From Tulasnella sp. 424 (taxonomy: Eukaryota > Basidiomycota > Agaricomycetes > Cantharellales > Tulasnellaceae), in the NCBI GenBank assembly GCA_019633425.1, contig WSUB01000215.1:1-59721 (forward strand): 59,721 nucleotides of DNA, read 5' to 3'. The translations under genes were made by a program, and so were the position numbers. Position 1 is the first letter of the stretch. Every line of letters begins with the position of its first letter. The notes beneath the pieces are model-generated. The model saw nothing but the letters and a program-made list of their open reading frames with translations. It was not told the origin of the DNA and searched no databases. Below are positions 1 through 9,188 of the stretch, piece after piece.

Positions 1-50
1 TGGGTTGAGATATAAAAACATTAGGCTACATCATTCTTCACTACTATACT

Positions 51-80
51 GCAATGAACTGCAATGAACTGCAATGAGCC
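51..80. repeat. decamer minisatellite, 3 copies
   Basis: Three head-to-tail copies of GCAATGAACT, the last degenerate. They lie in an AT-rich stretch with scattered CTATGC/GCTATG motifs (about 80-180) that looks like older decay of the same sort of repeat. No gene is visible here. Confidence 0.85.
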
Positions 81-180
81 TCAATAAACAGCTATGCTAA
101 TGTATATACGCTATATACACATTAGAGATAAATATGCCGCTATGAAATGCTATGCGGTGCTATGCTGCAATACATGCTAT

Positions 181-235
181 ATAGCAGTTTATAGCAGTTT
201 ATAGCAGCTTATAGCAGCTTATAGCAGTTTATAGC
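181..235. repeat. decamer minisatellite ATAGCAGTTT, about 5.5 copies
   Basis: Perfect 10-bp periodicity (ATAGCAGTTT alternating with ATAGCAGCTT). It ends where the array spacer sequence begins at about 237, so it marks the left edge of the recognisable tandem array. Confidence 0.9.
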
Positions 236-652
236 ACTGACCCCTTTTCCTGATGACCACGTTGCCCGCGATCAGATCTGGTGCTGCGGATAAGATCACG
301 TTGTACTACCATGAACGTTCGATTCGCTTCCACAAAGTAGCCTTTCGGTATCCCTTATACCTTTAGTCTTTCGGACCTGTGAACTTGCTACTTGCTCCTG
401 AGTTTCATATTCTAGGCTCTATCCTTCGGATAAGAGCAGGGTCGCCCCGGATCCCCCATACATACTAACACGTTTGACTGCAGTGCAACAATCAATTGTA
501 TGCTTAGAATCGACAAGACAGGCCTCGCTTTGCTATGGCAGTGAGAGTCTTGGTGACTAGAACAGGTATACAATTAAGTTTGGGGGAGGGGGACGTTAGG
601 TATATGTAGGGAAGAGGGTCATTGACAGGGAGGAGAAAGCTGTGAATGCGCC

Positions 653-655
653 AAG
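653..655. repeat. target site duplication AAG (left)
   Basis: This AAG is repeated at 6906-6908 directly outside the right transposon end. The empty site in sister spacer copies has one triplet (ATG) here, differing by one base. Confidence 0.85.
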
Positions 656-680
656 CACTGTGAGCCCTCCGGCAGGCGGA
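656..680 (+). repeat. CACTA left terminal inverted repeat
   Basis: Begins CACTGTGAGCCCT. The reverse complement of the right end (6881-6905) begins CACTGTGAACCCT, and both share GGCGGA at positions 20-25 of the repeat. Confidence 0.85.
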
Positions 681-999
681 TTTCAATTGCACAACCAGTC
701 ACATTTATTATTAGTAAGGAGTCTAAATTTTCACGACGTTTGGCTCTTTATCACGAAAAGTAGGTGAATCTGGCGGGAGGAAAATTTGACTGAAACTTAG
801 TCAAAACGATGTGCCATTCGCCACCCCCCCTCCACATGATAGTAAATAGTCTTTCGCCGGTCTTTTCATAATAATCTTCACTCTTTCACCGGCTGTTGCA
901 ACCGCCATTTCAGCGGGCTCGGCTGCTGCGCATGAGAAATGACTCCGACGTGTATTCCATATAGGGAGGGTAGAACCAACGACAAATGGATTAGACCTA

Positions 1000-1944
1000 T
1001 TACTCTTCGATGGCGCTGTCATCATCAAGCTCCGTCCCACTCTCCTGCTCTTCACCCTCGTTGGGATCCTCGCCCTCATCCTCATCCCTAGGCCCGTCCT
1101 CATCGTCATCGTTGCTGTCGATACCTTCGTCGTCGTCGTCGTCGTCCTCATCCTTGCCGTGACCCTGACCCTCGTTGGGTTCCTCACTTGACTCCTCTCC
1201 GGATTGGTCTGCCCCAGCTGTTGTCGATGAGGCCTGTCCAGCAAGTCGGACCTGATATTTACGGCGATGGATCAGAACATCTTTGATGATTTCTCGTGTG
1301 GCCCAATCGTTCCGGAATCGTCGAAGGAATGGCATCTGCTCTTTGGCCTAGCAAGGTATACGAGTCAGCACCCAGGCACAAGAGTACAAGCCCAGAATCG
1401 CACCAAAGTATAGCATTGAAAAAGTCGCCCAACTTCTTGTTCAGTAATCTTCTTGGAGGTTTCAATGCCAGCAGCATCCATGCACACACGCACACCCCGC
1501 TAAGTGAAGATTTGCATCGGAATGAGAACCATCAATCAAGTGGACTTCGGCGTCAGGATACTTGATTACATACCCGAATTTGATTGTACTGCAAACGATC
1601 ATCGTTGTTATCCCGTAAGCCCATCTGCTCCCGAAGCTTCCAACCCTTTTTCCCGTTCTGACCAGGAGGTCGGGGGATCGACGCCCTGCCATGGTGAGAG
1701 TTGCTTTGATCGGTCTCACCACGTTGCTTCAAGAGTTTGCGACGGTGCTTTCGAAGGCGGTCGGTTTCATTACGGGCTTCGTGCAATTCAGCTAGCAGCG
1801 GTTTGTGCTGTCAGTTCAAACCCAGATAGTCAAAAGGGAGAATAAAAACACACCTAGAGTCCTATCGAGATTCTGCTGGAGTTGCTGATTCTGTTGCTCG
1901 AGTTTCTTTGTAGAATCGTTGCCGGTTTTTCTGTGGGAGGGCAT
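1000..1944 (-). CDS. CACTA-associated acidic companion protein (250 aa, 4 exons)
   Basis: Spliced model: exons 1854-1944, 1574-1791, 1404-1499 and 1000-1347 (753 nt, closing exactly in frame), with introns of 62, 74 and 56 bp. The N-terminus (MPSHRKTGND...) is basic and Gln-rich and probably a coiled coil. The middle carries an Arg/Lys-rich stretch followed by GWKLREQMGL, then PFLRRFRNDWATREIIKDVL. The last 60 residues are almost pure Asp/Glu. The layout resembles an uncharacterised protein often found beside Tnp2 genes in basidiomycete CACTA elements (recalled, not searched). By analogy with plant TnpA it could bind the element's ends; that is inference. It is divergent from the two plus-strand genes, and all three lie within the element's ends. 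Confidence 0.75.
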
Positions 1945-2292
1945 GCTTTTGATGAGTGACAGAAAAGGGAAGTTTGACCCACGATGCTCGAAGCCCAAGT
2001 GCCTTTTCTATCCCAGGGGGAGAGTACAAGTTGATGACGTAGTCAGGTTGTGCTTGCTCATCGCAAAGTGGATCGGTATGGCGATGATGGGCTCTTGATG
2101 GCGACAGAATCGTTGGTGGTGGTGGTAGAAATGAAGTTGGATGGCGGAGTGGCGCTGGGAAAGATGACGAAACTATACCATCCCACATTCGACGTTCCTG
2201 CTTGGCCTGACCACCTCTACCTTTGCTGCTCCCTCTTTCTTCTCATATATTGTCGGCAGCAAGTTCTATCACCATCTACTACACTTTAAGCT

Positions 2293-3032
2293 ATGTTTCG
2301 CCCGACTGGAGCCCATGGTTTTGTCAATCAGGCTCCCATAATTCGCCCTCATGGTGGACAGCAAGGTATGGTCATGCTTGATGCTCTGTGCCGTTGCTCT
2401 CGATGACCGGGGAACGTTACATGCAGGGATTTTGAGGCCTGTTGAGCCCCTATCCGATCAAGAAAATGATCGACAGCCGCCATATAGACCCTTGCTGTCC
2501 CCGCTGCTTCAAACGCCCCGATTACAACGAGTTCGCCGTGATGTCACTTGTGTTTTCTGCCTGAAGATTGCTAAAGCACCTATCATCCTTGGGTGTGGTC
2601 ATCCGGTCTGTCTACGTCACATACAGTACCCGGATGAAGCGGACGAGGAACTGCCAAGAGTCCCGACACCTGCCAGCCACCTGGAATCCCGCAGCAAGAA
2701 GCGTAAGCTTGACAGGGATGCAGAGAGCCAACGCTTTTTGCAGGAGGAAGAAGAGTTCTTCGAAGATATTCCTTGTGAGTTTAGGTCCGCCTAACGGCGC
2801 GATTCTCGATCATAAACACTGAAGTCGCGCACCGCGCATGCTTTTAGATGTTGCGGCTGACCGCGGTAGCCCATCCACATGCAAAGCCATCAATAGACAT
2901 AGGCAGCAAAGATCTCCTTTAGAGGAGACGCAGGACGAGTCTCTCGTTCTTAGAATGGGTCAAGGAGATCACGTTGGCATTGATAATATTGTTGTGCAAC
3001 GGCTCCCTCCCTATGCGAGGTCATCCTATTGA
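2293..3032 (+). CDS. CACTA-encoded RING-like zinc-finger protein (201 aa, 3 exons)
   Basis: Exons 2293-2365, 2427-2774 and 2848-3032 (606 nt) close exactly in frame, with introns of 61 and 73 bp. Around residues 60-85 the protein has CVFC...CGHPVCLRH, giving the Cys-x2-Cys and Cys-x-His-x2-Cys-x2-His ligands of the first part of a RING finger. A clear final Cys-x2-Cys pair is not visible. It is followed by a basic SKKRKLDRD patch (possible nuclear signal) and an acidic EEEEFFED stretch. It lies between the companion gene and the transposase, inside the transposon. A RING protein could be an E3 ligase or simply a zinc-binding adaptor; no role can be proved from sequence. It could also be a host fragment captured by the element. 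Confidence 0.6.
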
Positions 3033-3248
3033 ATAGATGGTTATCCTTGATCTTAGTGTCAATATATTCAATCTCGAATATAGTATAGTGTTATAGCCCA
3101 GTTGAAATCATTGTGTTCCAACACGGTCCTAATGTGTGATAGCCTGTCATGGTGGGTTCAGATTCCGACTTGAACTGGTGCTCCACTTTCGTCCAAACTA
3201 CCACCGAGCCGTCAAACCCTCCACTCCCTTAAATGCTAAACTCATTCA

Positions 3249-6200
3249 ATGGCCAGAGGAAACTCACGGAAGAATCGATCTCAACGCAAACCTCGTCAGC
3301 AATACGCTCTTTGCTTACATTGCAACAAGCGGCTCCACCGTAACACCGTCCGCTGCCATCAATCAGTCTTTGGAGTTCCTCGTAGCCTAGCCCAAGCAGC
3401 AAACATCCCATCAAACTATCCCCAAAATTTATCTCGCTCTCTGTCACCTTTATCCGACATCAGCGGCGATATCTCGATCTCATCCCTTTCAACAAGCGAC
3501 TCGGACTTGGGTGCATCGGGGGATGATGAGGGCCCCCTTATCATCTCGGACGATGCCGACACCATGGCCAACACCAACGATATGGAAGGCGGTCAAAATG
3601 GACTAGGAGATGAGGTCGCTGAGGAATCGAGGACAGATGGAGTTGAAATGGACACCGAACCCGAGATTGAGGCGAATGGCCGAGCACTTAGCCCAGCGAA
3701 TCTGGAGCATCCTGTTGACTTGCTTATCAACGCAGCATCAAGCTCCTCCGAGCGTGAAGAAGATGATATGGAGCAGGAGTCTGACTGGGAGTCGGAGCTA
3801 TCAGAGCCAGAGGAGGTCGGAGAGGAAACCACTACTGGCGAGTGGCCAATCGATTATGGTGTCTCAGCATTATTGCCCATGCCTATGCAGGCAGGGCGGA
3901 GCTGGGAGCTGGATGTTGCACGAGCAGGTACGTTCTAAATAGGTTGACCATTGTATCGCAACAGACTTCTCACTTTGCTTTCTCCCTAATCTTCCAGTCC
4001 GCCGAGAAGGTGTACCGGAGGGGTCCAGCTTGTATGAAGCTGTTCGAGCATATCGCTTTCAGATACGAAGCAATATTCGAGCTACAGCGTACAGAGAGCT
4101 TGGGATGGAGTACAAGGAACTGAATGTTCCCTCGTTAAAAGTCCTTCGCCGTCTTATGAAGGAGGTGTCGGGGATCGAGCCAAAAATGACAGATTGCTGT
4201 CGCCAGTCCTGCATCTGCTACACGTCGGATTTGGCGGAACTGCAAGTTTGCCCAATCTGTGGCTTGGACCGGTACCTCAGCGACGGGTCCCCCGGCAACC
4301 AGATGCTACACATACCCCTCGCCCCTCAGCTCGCAGCTCGTTTTGCTGGCTATCGCTCGGCCCGTGCAATGCGTTACCGCTCGGAACATGAGCGGGATTA
4401 TCTTAACGACTCCCAGGGAACCATTTCCGACATTTACGACTCTTCCCTCTATCGCTCGCTACGTCGCGCTCACCCCGTGGTCAGCAACCGACTCTTGCCA
4501 CACCATTTCTTCGATGACCCAAGGGATGTACTTCTAGTCGGATTGACAGACGGGTTTCAAATCTTCCGACGTGGAAGTCATACCGCTTGGCCAGTAATGT
4601 ACATCAACGCCAACCTGTCACCGGCCGAGCGCTACAAGGACGAAAACCTCATCATTGTCGGCCTTATCCCCGGTGCCAACAAACCCAAAAACTTCAATAG
4701 CTTCCAGTACGTTTTCGCTGAAGAACTCGTACAGGGAGCTGTTGGTAGTTCAGCATATGACGCGGTTGACGATGACATGTTTGTCCTTCGTTACTACGCT
4801 CCATACGGAGGTGGAGACATGCCTGCTGTAGCGGCTGCATACTTGAACAGCAAGGGCCATAATGCAAAGCGCCCGTGCCGAGGATGCGATATCGAAGGAG
4901 TCCGCATTGAAGGTCATCCTACCAACAACAAAACTCATTATTTACCGATCCGCCGACCTCGTCGTTATCCCCCCTCGCAGATCACCTCTTCAGCCCTGCC
5001 ACTCCGAGACCACCAGCGATACCTTCAACAGGCAAAAGAAGTCGATCTCGCACCCACCATCCAGGAATCCAAACGGCTCGCTACTGCATATGGCATCAAT
5101 GGTGTACCGATGTCATCCAACATCCCCGGTGTTCGATATCCCGACTCCTTCCCAACGGATCTTATGCACATGACCGAAAATCAGCTCTCCAACCTTATCG
5201 ATATATTCTCTGGTGACTTTAAGAAGCTAGACTCAGGAAGCGAGGACTACATCCTTCCAAAAGGTGTCTGGGAGGAAATTGGCATAGCAACGGTGGAAGC
5301 CAACGCAACAATCCCTTCCGCATTTGGAAGGAAGATAGGAAATGTTGCAAAGAGTCGAACATTCTTCACTGCCGAGTCTTATCTCGTTTGGTCAACCCTC
5401 TATGCTCCGATCCTGCTCCGAGGTCGCTTCTCCAAATCAAAATACTACGACTTCTTCTGTCGCACGATCTCCATCATCGAGCGATGCATGGCATTTAAAT
5501 CAACGAAGCTGGAACGAGATAAACTGCGCGACGACATCAGGTCCTGGTACGACGATTACGAAAAGTATCTATTTCCCTTGCTCTGGGTATGAGGATAGCA
5601 GTGTTGACGCGATTTTTATTTGACGATTAGGATATTCTATCAGTACAAGGCTTCCCGACTCCCATTTTGCGTCTTGACCGTGCATGCCTGGTTACATGTC
5701 GTTGACGAGATGGAGCATGCCGGCCCTCTGCCTTGCTTTTGGTGCTGGTGCATGGAGCGCCTGCGCGGTCGACTTAGCCGTGCGATCACATCCCGTAAAC
5801 ACCCATATCCCTCGCTGAACCGGCGTATCACAGAACTTCAGACCCTCAGCGCTATCCTGAACAAGTATGATCTCCAGTCAAATTTCCCTTCTCGCCGTGA
5901 GCCCACTGCTCCTCTTCCATCATTCCATCTTGAGAACAATGAGTGTGAGTCGGCCATTTGTTTCCAGTTGGTTCTAGCGCATCCAGATTCGCAATGCTGA
6001 GACTTTGACAGATGATGACTACACACTTCTTGCACCACGCAAAGTGCTCCAACTCTCAGGCGATTTTCAAGACCTTCGCCGCCGGATAGCCATCTTCTTA
6101 TCCACGCAACTCGAGGTTCCCGTCAAGATCGTGCAAAACCACTTGCCTCTCACTGTGGAACAGTGGGGAAAGGTTCAAATGCACGAAGGGGACCTTATTC

Positions 6201-6693
6201 ACACGTACCTCGGCTTTGCGCAGTCAGCAACCGGTCTCCGAGATGCAACGTTTGTCCAAGTAAGCCTCCAACTTTTTGACTAGCTTCAGAAACCCGTGTG
6301 ATCTTAGTGACCCTCGTACAGTACGAGTTACTTGTTGATGTTCAATGGCATCAACGCAAGGCCAATCCAGTATTCCGTCGCGACACTTTTTTCGGCCGCC
6401 TTGAACGGACGGTGGCCTTCACACTTCGACCCTCACCTCAGTTGAATATTACAGAAGAAACAACTTTCATCCTCGCCGACATACTCCCCTGCCAGACAAT
6501 TCAAGACCAGTACGGATTCTATGAATACTCGTCGTATGGAACCAGGGAAGTGATTAATCTGAACGCGATCCGTGCAGTGGTTGGACGCATACATGACCGA
6601 GGGAAGTGGGTTATTGTGAGGCGGAAAGGAGGGATTGAGCATGCACACTACACCAGCGAAGAGGATACTATAGACGAGTTGAGTAGTATGTAG
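3249..6693 (+). CDS. tnp2: Tnp2-type CACTA transposase (1059 aa, 5 exons)
   Basis: Spliced model: 3249-3927, 3998-5564, 5631-5944, 6012-6259 and 6322-6693 (3180 nt, closing exactly). The N-terminus has a Cys-x2-Cys...His zinc-binding motif (ALCLHCNKRLHRNTVRCH), then a long Ser/Asp/Glu-rich linker (about residues 60-215). The core matches the fungal Transposase_21 (Tnp2) pattern: a CCRQSCICYTSDLAELQVCP zinc cluster, then a DGFQIFRR...PVMYINANLSP block, a GANKPKNFNSF block, a CRGC pair and a DLMHMTENQLSNLIDI block. The C-terminal exons carry YQYKASRLPFC...HAWLHV and an acidic tail. The protein should cut and rejoin the CACTG/CAGTG ends. For the second intron I chose the donor at 5565 because it restores the conserved YEK-IFYQYKASRLP reading; the GT at 5587 would break the frame. 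Confidence 0.9.
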
Positions 6694-6880
6694 GTTTATT
6701 AATGCCAACGTTTTTTCGGTCATTGCTATGTCGGGTTCCATGGATTCTGGGTTTCGCCGGCATGTGCAGTCGAAATTTGCGACCACGTGGACTAGCAAAA
6801 AGGATTTTCAGAAATTCCCCACCTTGTGGTTCCCCGGCTAATCAGGCAAAAGTGGAATTTGGACTATTCGAAAGTCAGAT

Positions 6881-6905
6881 TCCGCCCGTTCTAGGGTTCA
6901 CAGTG
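6881..6905 (-). repeat. CACTA right terminal inverted repeat
   Basis: Ends AGGGTTCACAGTG, pairing with the left end at 656-680. It is followed by AAG (6906-6908), the second copy of the target duplication. Confidence 0.85.
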
Positions 6906-7346
6906 AAGGGCACCAATGACAGCTCAAAGGTGACAGAAGCGAGAAACAATGGTGGAGTAAAGCCCCCTCTCAACTTGTCAGAAGTAGGCCGGAGGTGAGA
7001 CAGGAGAGGGTGAGGGAGGATAGGAAAAGAGAATCGAGTGCATTGTTAAGTGAAAAGGAGGCAGCAAAGACCGGAGAAGACAGGAGTGGAGGAGAGATTG
7101 AGCAAGTACAAGATGAACGAATTTTCTAGGTGACCGGGATGAGGGGAAAACTTGCGTGGACCATTTGACTGGGAGGGATCCAAGTGTTAGGAACGAACAA
7201 AATCAACAGAACGAGGCAGATAAATGCAGGTGCGAGGTGCTAGGGTCCATGTGCTGGTTCGGAAGAGGCCGAACCGCGCGCGAGAATGCGAATCCAGACT
7301 GACGCCTTGCCCTGACTACTCTACTCTCGATTCCTCTCGTACTACC

Positions 7347-8282
7347 ATGACTGACCTACACAGAGGCTCTGGATTCGACTTCTCGAATGCCATTTGGTGA
7401 CTGATTTACACTTTTACTCTAACGACCAGACCACACAGTCGAACACGCCACAGCCGCGCCATGTCCATTCCATTAGCAACAATCACCTCGAGTCCAGGGG
7501 CATTCACCTCCCCAAGGCCACGAGCACGTGAACGACTATCGTCGGATGCTTCTTCGAGGATGGGATTGTGCTAGCCGCCGATTAGAGGGCGATAGAGGGT
7601 CCTATCGTCGCTGACAAGAATTGTGAAAAGGTAGGCCCACGTCGGGAAGAGCTCTTGGATGCTACGTCCAGGCTTAACGCTGCCTGGTTGGTGCCTGACC
7701 ATAGATCCACTACATCTCCGAATCAATCCGATGCTGTGGTGCCTGGGCAGCAGCAGACACCGCGTTCAAGACCGCGCTTATCTCGTTCAATATTGGGATG
7801 CACGCGTTGTCGACGGGGAGGAAGCGTAGAGTGGTGTCCGCCATGACCATGTTGAAGCAGATGCTTTTCCGGTAAGCAACCGGTTTTTTTTGTGTGCATC
7901 ACTTTCGATCGAATTCCAATTGCTTAGTGCCGGGCGTTCTTTCTCTCTCTCAGTTATCAAGGTCACATTAGCGCGGCTCTCGTCCTTGGTGGGGTCGACG
8001 CAACGGGTCCTCGACTATTCACTGTCCACCCCCACGGCAGCACGGACAAGGTTTTATACGCAACCATGGATTCCGGAAGCTTGGCAGCGATGGCTGTGTT
8101 CGAAAGCACCTGGAGGAAAGATCTTGAGGTTAGCCTCGCACGTCCTGATAAAGCCCATGCAGCCAACAGGTGGCCTCTAATGTTCGCCATTCGTGACATC
8201 GTTTTCTTTACTTAGCGCAAAGAAGCAATCGACCTCGTGGCTGCTGCTATCTCGGCTGGTATCTTCAACGATCTCGGCTCCG
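7347..8282 (+). pseudogene. proteasome beta-2 (PUP1) pseudogene, array copy 1
   Basis: Collinear with exons 1-5 of the intact PUP1 at 36839-38046. Exon 1 and the introns align, but two stops lie in exon 2: TGA at 7529-7531, directly before the position of the catalytic Thr, and TAG at 7583-7585. The last PUP1 exon is absent; the final intron instead runs into HAD sequence at about 8375. No functional proteasome subunit can come from this copy. Confidence 0.88.
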
Positions 8283-8374
8283 GTATGTGGTGGTTTCCAT
8301 AATTTTTGATCGGGTCACAGAGTTCTTTCCATCCGCTCAACCACTCGCCTCTTCCATCACCCTTAGGTTCGAAC

Positions 8375-9022
8375 GAACCTAACCTCTCGAATCGACCTCC
8401 TCAAACTCTTCGTGCAAGTCGAAAGCGCCATCCAAAGCGCCAACCCAACCATGTTCTACGCCAACGTCCTAGCCAAAGTCCACTCCACCATCGCCAGCGA
8501 CCACTTCGGCCTAGCACCGTCCGTGGAGGAAGACGCCGCTTTCGGAGCGTCCATCGCGGATTAAGAACCGCTCCCTGACACGCGAGACGTGCTTCGTCGA
8601 CTGTCGAAACACTACAAACTCGTCATCTTGTCCAACGTCGACCGGGCTAGCTTCGCGCATACGAAACGCAAACTCGAAGAGGGTTCGGGGTTTATGTTCG
8701 ACTTGATCCTCGCCGCTCAAGATATCGGGTCGTACAAACCGGAATTGCGGAATTTCCAACTCGCGTTGCGCAAAGTGCGAGAATAGTGGGGCGTCGAGTC
8801 CGGCCAGGTCTACTGCGCAGAGCTTGTTCCACGATCGCGTACCCGCGAATAAGTTGGGTTTGAAGTCGAGTTGGATCGCGAGCCGAGGGTCGGTCGTTGG
8901 TGCGAAGGAGAGCGATTTGGAGGAACAGGGTCAACGTCACGGAGATTTGGAGGTTTGAGACTTTGGGTGCCATGGCGGATGAGGTGGAGAGGCAGTTCGG
9001 GGTGAGCGGCGAAGGTGCCTAA
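8375..9022 (+). pseudogene. HAD hydrolase pseudogene, array copy 1
   Basis: Matches exon 2 of the intact HAD gene at 15110-15960, but exon 1 with the nucleophile Asp is missing. TAA at 8562-8564 replaces a Trp codon, a TAG follows near 8786, and a 5-bp deletion near 8810 shifts the frame. It is fused upstream to PUP1 copy 1. Confidence 0.88.
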
Positions 9023-9188
9023 AGATGGTTAAACAAGAACAAGATACAATGGAGACTCACGGAGTACCAGCATCGTACCCAACAGGATATATAGCTCAGA
9101 AATTTGTACAGAAACATGCGTTACATGAACTACAGTCGGGTATCAGGAAAGGAATCTCGGTCGGTCTCGAAATGTCCTCCGTGAAACA

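Larger units (their letters stand above)
656..6905 (+). mobile_element. CACTA (EnSpm/CMC) DNA transposon, 6250 bp, complete
   Basis: The ends were found by comparison with uninterrupted spacer copies such as 30870. Those read GCGCC-ATG-GGCACC; here the spacer reads GCGCC-AAG, then the element, then AAG-GGCACC. The element starts CACTGTGAGCCCT and ends AGGGTTCACAGTG, an imperfect inverted pair with about 19 of the first 25 positions matching. It has a 3-bp AAG target duplication, as expected for CACTA elements. Inside are three spliced genes: an acidic companion protein (minus), a RING-like protein (plus) and a Tnp2 transposase (plus). All three reading frames close without stops, which suggests a young and possibly autonomous element. 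Confidence 0.93.
237..7346. repeat. array spacer copy 0 (interrupted by the CACTA element)
   Basis: The sequence at 237-655 and 6906-7346 is collinear with the spacers at about 18700-19571, 23690-24583, 30480-31332 and 35780-36838. In those copies it separates a minus-strand kinase gene from a plus-strand proteasome beta-2 gene, so it should contain their divergent promoters. Joined across the transposon it is about 860 bp. I see no convincing gene in it; the reading frames present are not preserved between copies. Confidence 0.8.

Noticed and set aside
1110..1160. GTC/CGT trinucleotide run
   Set aside because: It is simply the coding sequence of the Asp/Glu tail of the CACTA companion protein on the minus strand.
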